Shown here in pieces: positions 25,343 to 34,379 of a stretch of DNA of 64,000 bases. The DNA is from JACCTU01 sp963769665 (GTDB lineage Bacteria; Actinomycetota; Thermoleophilia; Gaiellales; Gaiellaceae): positions 868,001 to 932,000 of the forward strand of contig CAVYMQ010000003.1 in NCBI GenBank assembly GCA_963769665.1, written 5' to 3'. Position 1 is the stretch's first letter. Every line of letters starts with the position of its first letter. Position numbers and translations under genes: made by a program. Below the pieces are notes generated by a model. That model did no database searches, was not told where the DNA came from, and saw nothing but the letters and a program-made list of their open reading frames with translations.

Positions 25343-26307
25343 CCCGCGCCCCAGACTTCCTCGTACGACACCCTGCGCTCGACCGAGCCCGAGGCTTGCA
25401 GACTGCTGAGGTAGTGGTCGTGTTCGCTTGCCGTCAGGACGTCGCGACGGCGTGGGAAGACTTCAATCTGGCGATAGAATTCGTACACTCGGTGCGCGAG
25501 TCCCGGCGCATCTGCGGCCATGACCGTGCGTCGCGCTTCGGCGATCCACGCTCGCCTGCCTGCGGCGGTGTAGAGGAACGCGTAGTTGGCGAGCAGCCCG
25601 CTCTGCAGATCCGCTACGAGTGACGCGTTCGTGTCGAGGAACCGCTTCGACACGACCCAGACTGTGATCGCGGCTGGCTCGAATGTGGCCATTCGGGCGA
25701 GCTCGTGGTAGGTGGGGTCGTCGGCGCGCACGCGCTCGAAGGTGATCTCGTCGAGCGTCGCGGCGTCCACCCGGCCGCTTGTCAGGGCTGCGGCCTTCTG
25801 CGGAGAGTCCAGGATCGCGCTCTGTCTCACATCGCCGGGCGTGAGACCGGCCTGCACCAGCGCCGGCTCGATCAACGACTCGAGGTCGATATTCGGGCCG
25901 CTGTGCGCGATCCGCCGGCCACGCAGGTCGGCGACGGTCCGGACGTCCGCTCCGGCGACGAGCAGGTACTCCGGAACTCCGTTCGCCGCGGCGATTGCGT
26001 GCACCGGCGCCTCGCCGGCGATTGCCGCGTTGAGCGAGGCGTACGTGACGTTGGCCACGTCGATGTCGCCACGAGTCACAGCGGCAAGCGCGTTTGCCGG
26101 TCCACCCATTTCGCGGAACGTGAACCGAAGCCCGGTTCGCTGAGCGATCCGGCGTAACGCGACCCGATCTCCGACATCTCCGACGTCGAAGCCGAAGGCG
26201 TAGCCGACGGTCAGTGTCTGCGATGCACGCTGGTCGCGCGACTCGTCGCCACCGCACGCCGATGTGCCGGCGGCGACGACAACCAGTAGTGCAAGCCACG
26301 CTCTCAT
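25339..26307 (-). CDS. ABC importer substrate-binding lipoprotein, SsuA/NMT1 type
   Basis: Solute-binding protein of 322 residues with a lipoprotein signal ending in AAGTSACGG. The mature part shows the sulfonate/taurine/NMT1 layout: GLRFTFREMGGPANALAAV, ADLRGRRIAHSGPN and KAAALTSGRVDAATLDE. The ATG at 26305-26307 overlaps the permease stop as ATGA. It is the last gene of the ATPase-permease-binding-protein operon (27871 to 25339). The ligand is unknown; the operon converges on the adenylate-forming genes, so an import role for that pathway is possible but unproven. Confidence 0.87.
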   Translation of the reverse strand: MRAWLALLVVVAAGTSACGGDESRDQRASQTLTVGYAFGFDVGDVGDRVALRRIAQRTGLRFTFREMGGPANALAAVTRGDIDVANVTYASLNAAIAGEAPVHAIAAANGVPEYLLVAGADVRTVADLRGRRIAHSGPNIDLESLIEPALVQAGLTPGDVRQSAILDSPQKAAALTSGRVDAATLDEITFERVRADDPTYHELARMATFEPAAITVWVVSKRFLDTNASLVADLQSGLLANYAFLYTAAGRRAWIAEARRTVMAADAPGLAHRVYEFYRQIEVFPRRRDVLTASEHDHYLSSLQASGSVERRVSYEEVWGAG

Positions 26308-27119
26308 GGGCGCCACTGCATCACCCGGCGCTCGAAAGCCTGAATGCCGGACGTGAGCGCGATGCCGAGCAGCGCGAGCACGACCACGACGGCGAGTACT
26401 CGATCCATCCGGAACGCGCTCGTGTATTTGACGATCAGGCCGCCGAGCCCGGTGACGGCGAAGAGGATTTCCGCGAGCACCATCCCCTTGAGCGCACGGC
26501 TCGCGCCGACGCGAAGACCGACGAAGAGGAATGGGAGTGTCGCAGGCAGCACGACCTTTGATAACAGGTCGCCGCGCCGCGCGCCGAGTGTACGCGCCGC
26601 GTCGACGAGGAGCGGATCCAGGTTACGCACCCCGGCGTACGCACTGAGCAGCAACTCGAAGACGCAGAAGAGTGCAACGATCAGCACGCGTGCTGCGAGC
26701 CCGAGTCCCACCCAGATGACGATCGCGGGCACGAGGGCCACAATCGGAACGACATACAACGCTGCAACGAATGGGTCGACCGTGCGACCAAGCGTCCGCC
26801 ACCAGCCCATCGCGAACCCAAACGGGATCCCGATGACCGCCGCGATCGCATAGCCGAGAAAGAGGGCAGTCATGCTGTCCGCGAGGGCGGTCGGCAGCTC
26901 GCCGCTTCGCACCATCGATCCAAGCGCGAGCACGACCTCGCTTGGCGGCGCAAACACGTAGTCGGCGGTTCGGCGGCCGAAGAACTCCCAGATGCCGACA
27001 AGCGCCGCCAGCAGCATGAGCTGGTAAACGCGGATCCGAGGTAGGAGGACGCGGCCGGCGCGTTCTCGAGTGGTCAGCCGCCTCACCTGAGTGCGGGAAG
27101 GGGAAGCCGACGTCTCCAT
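26304..27119 (-). CDS. ABC importer permease, SsuC type
   Basis: Membrane subunit of 271 residues with about six helices. A basic N-terminus is followed by YQLMLLAALVGIWEFFG, FAPPSEVVLAL, and the EAA-like DAARTLGARRGDLLSKVVLP with LPFLFVGLRVGASRALKGMV. ATG 27117-27119 overlaps the ATPase stop as TGATG; a GTG one codon earlier would also work. Confidence 0.9.
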   Translation of the reverse strand: METSASPSRTQVRRLTTRERAGRVLLPRIRVYQLMLLAALVGIWEFFGRRTADYVFAPPSEVVLALGSMVRSGELPTALADSMTALFLGYAIAAVIGIPFGFAMGWWRTLGRTVDPFVAALYVVPIVALVPAIVIWVGLGLAARVLIVALFCVFELLLSAYAGVRNLDPLLVDAARTLGARRGDLLSKVVLPATLPFLFVGLRVGASRALKGMVLAEILFAVTGLGGLIVKYTSAFRMDRVLAVVVVLALLGIALTSGIQAFERRVMQWRP

Positions 27120-27871
27120 CACAGAAACCGGGCGAGGGATCGGCGAAGATCGAGGAACGCAGCCTCCTCGACGATGGCCACCGGATCGCGAGGGCGCGGG
27201 AAGCCCACGTCGATGTCGCTCACGAGGGCACCGTCGCGCATCACGACTATTCGGTCAGAGAGCACGAGCGCTTCGTCGAGTGAGTGCGTTACGAACAGCA
27301 CGGTTCGCTGGTCGCGTTCCCAGATCGTAAGTAACTCGGCGCCGAGCCGGGTTCGCGTGATCGAGTCGAGCGAACCGAAAGGCTCGTCCATGAGCAACGT
27401 CGACGGCCGGACTGCGAGAGCTCGGGCGAGCCCGACTCGCTGGCGCATTCCGCCCGAGAGCTGATTCGGATAGTGGTCGCCGAACTCCGACAGGCCGACC
27501 AGCGCGAGGTACTGGTCGACGAGGTTGCGGGCCGCGTCGCCCGTCACCGTCCGCCCGAACTCCAGCCCGAGGGCGACGTTCGCACGCACGGTGCGCCAGG
27601 GGTAGAGCGCGTCCTCCTGGAAAACGACAACCCGGTCGGGCCCCGGGCCGTCGACTGTTCGGTCGTCCACGGCGATGTGGCCCTCAGTCGGAGCGAGTAG
27701 GCCGGCGAGGAGCCGCAGCAACGTCGTCTTGCCACACCCGGACGGGCCGACCACCGAGACGAACTGGAGCAGCGGAATCGAGAGGTTGACGCCCCTGACT
27801 GCGTCTGTCGAAACCACGCGGCCGCCCTGCTGGGACACGTACGTATGCGAGACACCACGAAACTCGATCAC
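27119..27871 (-). CDS. ABC importer ATPase, SsuB type
   Basis: Nucleotide-binding subunit of 250 residues with Walker A GPSGCGKTT, signature LSGGMRQRVGLARAL, Walker B LLMDEPFGSLDS and switch VLFVTHSLDEA. GTG 27869-27871 is chosen because the domain begins right after it (IEFRGVSHTYV) and a -10 box lies six bases upstream. It is the first gene of the importer operon; the frameshifted kinase gene ends 56 bases upstream. Confidence 0.92.
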   Translation of the reverse strand: MIEFRGVSHTYVSQQGGRVVSTDAVRGVNLSIPLLQFVSVVGPSGCGKTTLLRLLAGLLAPTEGHIAVDDRTVDGPGPDRVVVFQEDALYPWRTVRANVALGLEFGRTVTGDAARNLVDQYLALVGLSEFGDHYPNQLSGGMRQRVGLARALAVRPSTLLMDEPFGSLDSITRTRLGAELLTIWERDQRTVLFVTHSLDEALVLSDRIVVMRDGALVSDIDVGFPRPRDPVAIVEEAAFLDLRRSLARFL

Positions 27872-27877
27872 GCGCGC

Positions 27878-27883
27878 ATACTG
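27878..27883 (-). promoter_or_regulatory. -10 box for the SsuABC-type operon
   Basis: CAGTAT on the minus strand, six bases before the GTG start; one mismatch to the TAnnnT rule seen elsewhere here. Confidence 0.4.
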
Positions 27884-27927
27884 CCGGTTGGGTACGGCGG
27901 GTGCACCGCGCTCGCACGCGTGGGGCG

Positions 27928-28921
27928 CTAGAGCAGAGGTTGCAGCGCCTCCCAATTGCGCTGATGGTCCCGGCCCAGCGTCAGGCGCCAGACCTGGGCG
28001 TTTCGCAGCGCGGCTGCACAGGCGACGGAGCGTGTCAGTACCGGCCTGCTCTGGCGCAAGACATCACGCATCCCCCGCTGCAGCACGAACTCCATGCCCT
28101 GGTAGACGCCGACGCCGACCACGACTTCGCGCAGAAGCGTTCCCACCGCTGCGCGACGTGGGAGGGGCTCGAGCCGAGCGTGTCGGCCGAGCGAGCGTCG
28201 ACCGATCACGAGGTGTCGTAGCGGAACGGAGGTGGCTTGGATCCGATCGGCGAAGGCGTCCGAGGTCCACCGCGAGCTTGGGATGGAACTCCATCCGCTC
28301 GACCAGGCGCGTGTTGGTGCCCGCCGGGAGCGACGATGCGTCGGTCGCGTTCACACCGATGCGCAGCGGAAACGGGTGCAGGTTCCCGTGCCGGTCCAGG
28401 AGAGGCGTGTCCTCGGAGAGCAGCTTGACGCCGTCGGCCTCCAGCGAGCGCAGTGTCAGCGTGCTCTTGCCGCCTCCCGACGGAAGCATCACGGCGACTG
28501 CGCCCTGGGCGCCGGCGAGCCCGAGTGCGTGGATGCGCGTCAGCCCGCGCGCGTCGAGGTGGCGACCGACCGTCGAAAGCAAGAAGTGGTAAACGGCCTC
28601 GTGGACGAGGTGGGGATCCTCACCTTGCACGACGAGCTTCCCGCTCCTGCGATCGAACAACGAGAGAGCAAGGCCGAAGTAGTCGACGATCGTCTTGCCG
28701 TCGGCCTGGTAGACCACGTTGCGCGGAGTGATGAACGTCGCCGCGAGCTCTCCGAAGACGTCGAAGTCGGGCGGACGCTGCTCGATCTGCACCTGGATCG
28801 CGCCTCCCGCAGGCTGCTGCTGCACGAACCAGGCGAAGTCGAGCCCGAGCCGATCCAGCACGTCCTGCCAGTCGCCGTTCAGCGAGAAGTGTTGGCCGTA
28901 CACGTCCAGGTACACGCTCAC
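27928..28921 (-). pseudogene. HPr-kinase/phosphorylase-like P-loop protein, frameshifted
   Basis: The first 220 or so codons (from GTG 28921, with GGGAGG six bases upstream) encode an N-terminal region without known motifs and then an HprK-like nucleotide site MLPSGGGKSTLTL followed by LLSEDTPLL. After MEFHPKLAVDL the frame is lost. Removing one base of the CC at 28260-28261 restores DAFADRIQATSVPLRH and a normal C-terminus ending EALQPLL at 27928. HprK-like kinases of this sort are found in polysaccharide and peptide-modification loci rather than sugar transport. One-base change: recent inactivation or a sequencing error. Confidence 0.75.
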
Positions 28922-28982
28922 TCCTGGCCTCCCGAGTCGGCGCCGGCGACCTCGTAACGTAGCGACTGGCCACGCGTCAACC

Positions 28983-28988
28983 TAGAGT
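28983..28988 (+). promoter_or_regulatory. -10 box for the GT4 gene at 28995 (leaderless)
   Basis: TAGAGT, then six bases, then GTG 28995; no ribosome-binding site. Confidence 0.5.
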
Positions 28989-28994
28989 CCTCTC

Positions 28995-29999
28995 GTGGAG
29001 GTGCTGTTCGCGGCAGAGGGTCTCGTGCCGGCGGTTGGGGGCGCGGAGCGGTTCGTGGTCGAGGCGTTGGCCGCGATTCGCGAGCGGCACTCCGTACGCA
29101 CGATCTACCTGGAACCGGAGCCTCGTCCCGAGCGCTACTGGGAGTGGCGGCGGCGGCGTCGCGAAGAGGTCGGACGCCGAGCCGAGCAGGCGCTGGGCGA
29201 GCGCCGCGCGGACGTGGTCGTGACGCAACTGCACTCGGCGCCGGCCGTGATCGCTGCGGCGGACGCTGCAGGCGTTCCGAGCGTCCTGTTGCTTCCGAGC
29301 TATGAGTCGCTCTGCCGGTTGGCCTTCGACGCCGGAAGCGAGTGTCACCCCGAGACCCGGTGCCGCGGGTGCCCGGCGGTGCATGACCTACCGGCATCGG
29401 AGCGAGCTGAGCTCGCGAGCTCGCGGGACGAGCACGACGCGTCGCTCGCAGCGGCCTCGGCAATCGTGGCTCCGAGCCAATACGTCGCCGATGCGTGCTT
29501 CGGCTGGTCTCGCCGCCGAGCCGTGGTGGTGAGCCCGGTCGGTGCGGCGCCCCGAGACGCCGAAGCGCGTCCGGACGGCCCGGTCATCGCTCTGGCCTCG
29601 CGGTGGACTCGGAACAAGGGCGCCGAGCTCCTCGCGGAGCTCGACGAGGTGCGCTCGACGGAGGGCGACCAGCGGCTCGACCGGGTGCTCCACGGCGCGG
29701 GAATCCTCGTCGTCCCGTCGCAGTCGCCTGAGCCCTTCTCGCGGGTCGCCTTCGAGGGCATGGCGGCCGGAGTGCCGACCATCGCGAGTGCGACAGGTGG
29801 ACTGCCGGAGCTCGTCCCGGTCGAGCAGCTCGTCGAGGACTTTCGGAGCCCGAGCGCGTGGCGAACGGCGATCGCCGAGCTACGGCAGCCGGCGCGTTGG
29901 CAGGCTGCAAGGGAGCGCGGGCTCATCGCGGCGAGATCGGTGCTGCTGCGAGATCCACTACGGCGCTTCGAGGAAGTTCTGCTCGACGCTGCGGGTTGA
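28995..29999 (+). CDS. Glycosyltransferase family 4, internally short
   Basis: GT-B type sugar transferase of 334 residues. It has the N-terminal FAAEGLVPAVGGAERFVVEAL, the middle SAIVAPSQYVADACF, the donor-domain IALASRWTRNKGAELL and the EX7E-type PEPFSRVAFEGMAAGVPT. Between ALASRWTRNKG and GILVVPSQSPEPF only about 30 residues are present where most relatives have 70 or more, so part of the donor-binding domain is missing in frame; activity is uncertain. It is leaderless and its 3' end overlaps the convergent glycosyltransferase by 77 bases. Confidence 0.8.
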   Translation: MEVLFAAEGLVPAVGGAERFVVEALAAIRERHSVRTIYLEPEPRPERYWEWRRRRREEVGRRAEQALGERRADVVVTQLHSAPAVIAAADAAGVPSVLLLPSYESLCRLAFDAGSECHPETRCRGCPAVHDLPASERAELASSRDEHDASLAAASAIVAPSQYVADACFGWSRRRAVVVSPVGAAPRDAEARPDGPVIALASRWTRNKGAELLAELDEVRSTEGDQRLDRVLHGAGILVVPSQSPEPFSRVAFEGMAAGVPTIASATGGLPELVPVEQLVEDFRSPSAWRTAIAELRQPARWQAARERGLIAARSVLLRDPLRRFEEVLLDAAG

Positions 30000-31032
30000 G
30001 GCCTGCGAGCACGTCGTCGACGATCCGGCCGATCGTCACGGCGAACCGCTCCGCTCGAAACCGTTCGGCGCTTGCGCGGCATCGCTCCGAAGAGCCTTCG
30101 TCCGACATCGCCATCCGTCTGACGGCGTGCGCGATCGCTCTGGCGTCGGCTCGGTCGAGGAGGACGCCGGTCTCGCCGTCGCGGACGATGTCGAGCGCGC
30201 CGCCTGCTCGCGGTGCAATCACCGGTGTGCCGCAGGCCTGCGCTTCGACCATGGCCATGCCGAACTCTTCCAGCGCGGGGGAGACGAAGGCGATCGCACC
30301 GCGGTAGAGCTCGCGCAGCCGGTCGTCCGAGACGACGCCGACGAAGTGCACGTTGCGGGGAGCCGTTGAGCGCAGCCGCTCGAGACACGCGCCGTGGCCG
30401 ACGACGACGAGCTCGGCGTCGACGCCGCGAAACGCCTCGACCGCAACGTCGATCCGCTTGTGCGCGACGAGCCGCGCCACGGTCAGGAAATGCGTTCGCT
30501 CTCCCGTACCCGGCGTGAAGAAGCCGGTGCGGATCGGTGGTGGGACGATGTCAGCCCGGCGCCCGTACAGCCGCTCGATCGCGGCTGCGCTCGCCGTCGA
30601 GTAGGTCAGGAGCCGATCCGGACGCCGGACGAGTTGCGCAGCGTAGGAGCGGAGCGCCGGAACGGCGAGTGCGAGCGCAGGGCGAAGCGGCGCGGGATAG
30701 TCACGGAGATACCGGCCGACGTGGCCATGCAGGGCGCGCGGCGGGCCGGGGAGGAAGGCCACGTGCGCAGCTCCGGGCGGAGGTGTCGTGGCCAGCGCGG
30801 CGCCGCTCGTGGGAAAGGTCAGGAGCAGATCGGCCGGGCCGACGTCCAGCTCGGCGAAACGCCTGGCGAGCAGCGGTCCGGAGAAATGGCGGCGCCGGTT
30901 GGCGGTTCTGAGCGTCACGATCCTGGCGCCGGGGAGCTGCTCCGCTGCGAACGCGCTGACGCGTTCCGTTCCCCCGTTCTCGCCGGCCTCCTCGACGACG
31001 ATCGCTATCTGCTCGCCTCGGGCCGCGCTCAT
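29923..31032 (-). CDS. Glycosyltransferase family 4
   Basis: GT-B type sugar transferase of 369 residues. Motifs are VVEEAGENGGTERVSAFAA at the start, LLTYSTASAAAIERLYGRRA, the donor-domain FLTVARLVAHKRIDVAVEAF and the EX7E-type ALEEFGMAMVEAQACGTPV, complete with GVLLDRADARAIAHAV. The ATG overlaps the stop of the upstream nucleotidyltransferase gene as ATGA, so the two are coupled. Confidence 0.9.
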   Translation of the reverse strand: MSAARGEQIAIVVEEAGENGGTERVSAFAAEQLPGARIVTLRTANRRRHFSGPLLARRFAELDVGPADLLLTFPTSGAALATTPPPGAAHVAFLPGPPRALHGHVGRYLRDYPAPLRPALALAVPALRSYAAQLVRRPDRLLTYSTASAAAIERLYGRRADIVPPPIRTGFFTPGTGERTHFLTVARLVAHKRIDVAVEAFRGVDAELVVVGHGACLERLRSTAPRNVHFVGVVSDDRLRELYRGAIAFVSPALEEFGMAMVEAQACGTPVIAPRAGGALDIVRDGETGVLLDRADARAIAHAVRRMAMSDEGSSERCRASAERFRAERFAVTIGRIVDDVLAGLNPQRRAELPRSAVVDLAAAPISPR

Positions 31033-32201
31033 GGCGGCGTAGCGTACTCGGGCCGAGCGCTGCGCCACAGCTCGAGCGCGCTCAAAGTCCACGCGTCGTC
31101 GTCCAGCGCCGCCGCGCCCGGGGCGAGCTCCTCCGGGATCGTCACCACGGGCTCGACACGGCGGAGCCGCCCCACCAGCGCGAGCTCGAGCAGGTGCTCC
31201 GGCCGACGCGCGCCTCTCCGCAGCCCGAGCGCGTTCCACCGAACCGCTCCGACCGCGGCGTAGGCACGGTGGGCGAGCAGCGCCCGGCGCCCGCATGCGT
31301 CCGGAACGCGTAGCCGAGGCGCGAGAGGCTCACCCGCAAGGTGGTCGCCCGAAGCGATGGCGATCCAGCGGAACCCTCGCCGCCACGAGTCTTCGGCGAG
31401 CCGGCTCGTGGTCACGCTGACCCGCAGAGTGCGCGACGCGAGCGCAGCCTCGAGCAGACGGTTGGCGTCCCCGAGACGACCGGCCTCGAGCAGCAACACC
31501 GAGTCGCGCTCGAACGGCATCCGAATCAGCGTCGCCGAGCGCGCCGAGACCGTTCCGGCCACGCGCTCGGCGATTCGACGCTCGTCACGCGAAGGCCGCT
31601 CGATTCGCCAGGACGACGGGTCGAGCCGCGGCCGCTCGGTCGGATAGGCATGTCGTGCTCGATGCTCGTCGACGCGCTCGAGCGCGGCACGGGCCTCGCG
31701 GAAGCTGCCGGCCTGGAGCGCCGAGTCCACTTCGCGTTCGGAGATGTAGCGCAGCGCGCGATCCGGCTCCCAGCACTCGGCGGCACGAAGCTCCGGGCCC
31801 GCCAGAAGGCGCCAGCTCGCCGGTCCTTCCGTCGGCTGGAGCCGCGCGAACGAGAGCCAACCGGCGCCGTGCGGAAACTCGTCGACACCGAGCGTGACCA
31901 GATCGATCGGGAGCACGGCCTGGCGGCGCTGGTAGATCGCGCGAAGGCGCTTCAGTAGCGCCAGCTCCTCGGCAGGCGTGAGCGCGTCGACGACCGCCAC
32001 GAGATCGACGTCGCTGCGTCCCGGCCGAAAGCGCTCGTTGACGAACGAGCCCTGCGCGTACACCGACACCACACCGTCCTCGCGCCTGAGCGCGTTGACG
32101 AGCGACGAGGTGACCGCGTCGTAGTAGCGACGGACGAGTCCGGGAGCCGCGCGTCCGGCCGGTCCTCCGGCGATTCTCCAGACGGCCCGGCGGACCTTCA
32201 C
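31029..32201 (-). CDS. Nucleotidyltransferase-domain protein
   Basis: Protein of 390 residues. The N-terminal third has the Pol-beta-type nucleotidyltransferase signature: GS in VYAQGSFVNERFRPG followed by the metal-binding SDVDLVAVVD (DxD). The rest is Arg/Leu-rich, probably helical, and unrecognised. It could transfer a nucleotide to a sugar, antibiotic or protein. GTG 32199-32201 is the leaderless start behind a perfect TAGTAT box. Coupled to the downstream glycosyltransferase, which points to a polysaccharide or glycoconjugate role (inference). Confidence 0.75.
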   Translation of the reverse strand: MKVRRAVWRIAGGPAGRAAPGLVRRYYDAVTSSLVNALRREDGVVSVYAQGSFVNERFRPGRSDVDLVAVVDALTPAEELALLKRLRAIYQRRQAVLPIDLVTLGVDEFPHGAGWLSFARLQPTEGPASWRLLAGPELRAAECWEPDRALRYISEREVDSALQAGSFREARAALERVDEHRARHAYPTERPRLDPSSWRIERPSRDERRIAERVAGTVSARSATLIRMPFERDSVLLLEAGRLGDANRLLEAALASRTLRVSVTTSRLAEDSWRRGFRWIAIASGDHLAGEPLAPRLRVPDACGRRALLAHRAYAAVGAVRWNALGLRRGARRPEHLLELALVGRLRRVEPVVTIPEELAPGAAALDDDAWTLSALELWRSARPEYATPP

Positions 32202-32206
32202 CCGGC

Positions 32207-32213
32207 GATACTA
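32207..32213. promoter_or_regulatory. Shared divergent -10 box between two GTG-start genes
   Basis: In a 19-base spacer the minus strand reads TAGTAT (32208-32213) six bases before GTG 32201, and the plus strand reads GATACT (32207-32212) eight bases before GTG 32221. Polymerase cannot occupy both at once, so the two genes should be transcribed in competition. Confidence 0.55.
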
Positions 32214-32220
32214 GGACGCG

Positions 32221-33138
32221 GTGCCGACGGTCGTTTTCGCCAGCTGGCGCGGCTTCCCGGGTTGCGTCGCCTCCTGTCGGCACGCGGCGGCCGTGCTCGG
32301 CGGTCGAGCCCTCGAGCTGGCGGACGGCGAGATCCCGCCTGAGGCGCTCGAGGCAGACCTCCTCGTCCTCTCGGCCTGGATGCCGGGGTACGAGGGACTG
32401 CTCGACGAGCGTCGCGGCACCACGGTCGGTCGCGCCCACTCCTCGCTGCTGCAGCTGGAGCTCTCGCGGGAGGGCTGGAAGGTCGCCAAGCTCCTCGAGC
32501 TGCTGGCCGAGGGACGCCTCACGAGCGTCGCGTTCGACGACGCGGACGCGGCGGCGGCGCTCGCGAGGCCGGGCGTCGTCCACCTGCCGAACGTCTTCGA
32601 TCCGAGCGAGCTCGCGGGCGTCGTGCCGACGGAGCTCGAGGGCGTCAACGTCGCGCTGACGGGTCAACCGGATGCGCGAAAGAACCTGCTCGTCCAGACG
32701 GCGGCTTTCGCGCGCGCTCGAAGAGACGACTGGACGCTGCACCTCTTCGGTCAGACCTTGCGCCGCTCGGGCTATGCACGTTGGCTCGAGCTGGCGGGCA
32801 TCTCCTACGTCGAGCACGGCTTCCTGCAGCGCGACGAGTACCTGGGACTTGCGGCAGGCATGGACGCCGCGCTCTGCGCGTCGCTTGCGGAGAGCTTCGG
32901 CTTTGCGGCGGCCGAGTTCGTCGAGCTCGGTGTGCCGGCGGTGGTCTCACCCGTGGTCACGTCCGTCGGTGGTGGCCCGCTCACGGTGCGCGAACCCGGC
33001 AGCGTCGATGCGGTCGCGGCCGCGCTCGAGCTAGCTGTTTCGGAACGCGGTCGAGTCGAAGCGCAACGAGAAGTGCTGCGCGCTCGCGCGCTCGCGAACC
33101 GGAGCGTTGCTCAGGCCGTCATCGAACGACTGCGCTAG
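32221..33138 (+). CDS. Glycosyltransferase-like protein (GT4 family)
   Basis: Protein of 305 residues with a degenerate N-terminal domain and a recognisable donor domain: NVALTGQPDARKNLLVQTAAF, a WTLHLFGQTL strand, and AESFGFAAAEFVELGVPAVV in the EX7E position. It is shorter than most family members. The GTG start is leaderless. It lies divergently from the nucleotidyltransferase and convergent with the PaaK-like gene at 33135. Confidence 0.75.
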   Translation: MPTVVFASWRGFPGCVASCRHAAAVLGGRALELADGEIPPEALEADLLVLSAWMPGYEGLLDERRGTTVGRAHSSLLQLELSREGWKVAKLLELLAEGRLTSVAFDDADAAAALARPGVVHLPNVFDPSELAGVVPTELEGVNVALTGQPDARKNLLVQTAAFARARRDDWTLHLFGQTLRRSGYARWLELAGISYVEHGFLQRDEYLGLAAGMDAALCASLAESFGFAAAEFVELGVPAVVSPVVTSVGGGPLTVREPGSVDAVAAALELAVSERGRVEAQREVLRARALANRSVAQAVIERLR

Positions 33139-34379
33139 GGAAGCGCGAGTGGCAACTCGGAGCGCACCGGGTGCGTCTTCTCGGCACTCTCGCTCGGGGG
33201 TGCGAGCGTCGGCCCGATCGAGACCGGTCGTCGAATCAGCTCCTGAAGCGTCGCGGCGGGAGGCTCCGCTCGCTCGCCGGGGGCCAGTTCGAGGGTCACG
33301 CGACCCTCGCGGTCCTGGCTGACGCGGTAGCGCTCGGGCGGGAGTGTTGCGGCGAGCGCATCGGTGATCGTCCGGGTCGTCACCGCGTCTCCGTCGTCCC
33401 GCGCGATCGTCGCCCGTGCTCGTCCCTCCAGACGGGCGACCACCGGTGTCTGCCGTCCACAGGTGCACGCACCTGCCGCGACCGCGAGGTCGCCGGTGTC
33501 GTAGCGAAGCAGCGGCGTCGTGCGGCCCCGAAGGTCGGTGACCACGACGCGGCCGAGCTCTCCGGGGGCGGCCGGCCGCGCATCCCGAAGGACTTCGACG
33601 AGAAACGCCGCCGCGTTGAGGTGGAGCGCGTCCCGCCGCTCGCATTGCCACGCGATGTAGCCGAGCTCCGTGAGCCCGTACAGGTCGACGGGCGTCACGC
33701 CGAAGGTGCGTGTGATCGCAAAGCGAGTTTGCGCGTCGAGCACGTCCCCCTGGGAGAACACGATGCGCGGCCTCGGAGCACCGCGTCCCTCGAAGTCTGC
33801 GCACACACCGCGAAGCACAGCCGGTGTTCCCACCACGACGTTCGGTTCGAGGGCCTCGAGCTGCCGAACGCGCTCTGCCAGCGGGAGCTCGTTGGAGACC
33901 CACACGGTGCGCGAGATCCCGAAGCGCTGAAGCGGGTGCGGCGGTGCCGCCTGGGAGTCGAAGCGAAGCGTGACATCGCGCCAGCGGTACCCGTGCTCGA
34001 GCCACGCGCGAAGCCCCGACGCCCGCCAGAGCCGCTGCTCCACGATCCCGCGCGGAATCGCGACCGGGGCGTCGGAGCTACCGCTGGTCCAGAACTCGCC
34101 GGGGTCGTCGAGGTCCGCGTTGCTTGCGACGAGCTGGCCGCTGCGGAGGGACCGGCGCGCCTCTTCGGTGCTCAGGATCGGGATCCGCGTGAGATCTCGA
34201 AGCCCGTCGAATCCGGCCGCGTCGAAGTCCTGCCACAGGCGGCGGTAGAGCGGAACGTGCGCATAAGCATGCGCGACGGCTTCGCGCAGCAGACGATCCT
34301 GAAGCGCATCGAGTTGACGAGGTGAGCGAGTCGTTCGACGCTCGCGTAACAGCGCCCACGTTCGGAGGCTCTCGATCAT
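33135..34379 (-). CDS. PaaK-like adenylate-forming enzyme (phenylacetate-CoA ligase family)
   Basis: Protein of 414 residues of the PaaK/CapK family, which activates carboxylic acids with ATP. The N-terminus has the family pattern REAVAHAYAHVPLYRRLW. P-loop WTSGSSDAPVAIPRG, A5 DLYGLTELGYIAWQC, RYDTGDLAV and a zinc-like CTCGR follow in order; the C-terminal subdomain is present but ends in a long tail. Unlike the 21-25 kb pair this is a classical short CapK-like form, a type common in capsule loci. The ATG overlaps the stop of the frameshifted nucleotidyltransferase remnant as ATGA. Confidence 0.83.
   Translation of the reverse strand: MIESLRTWALLRERRTTRSPRQLDALQDRLLREAVAHAYAHVPLYRRLWQDFDAAGFDGLRDLTRIPILSTEEARRSLRSGQLVASNADLDDPGEFWTSGSSDAPVAIPRGIVEQRLWRASGLRAWLEHGYRWRDVTLRFDSQAAPPHPLQRFGISRTVWVSNELPLAERVRQLEALEPNVVVGTPAVLRGVCADFEGRGAPRPRIVFSQGDVLDAQTRFAITRTFGVTPVDLYGLTELGYIAWQCERRDALHLNAAAFLVEVLRDARPAAPGELGRVVVTDLRGRTTPLLRYDTGDLAVAAGACTCGRQTPVVARLEGRARATIARDDGDAVTTRTITDALAATLPPERYRVSQDREGRVTLELAPGERAEPPAATLQELIRRPVSIGPTLAPPSESAEKTHPVRSELPLALP

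Noticed and set aside
27928..34379. RiPP or lasso-peptide cluster suggested by the HprK-like kinase
   Set aside because: No precursor peptide, PqqD-like recognition protein, cyclase or leader peptidase was found nearby; glycosyltransferases dominate.
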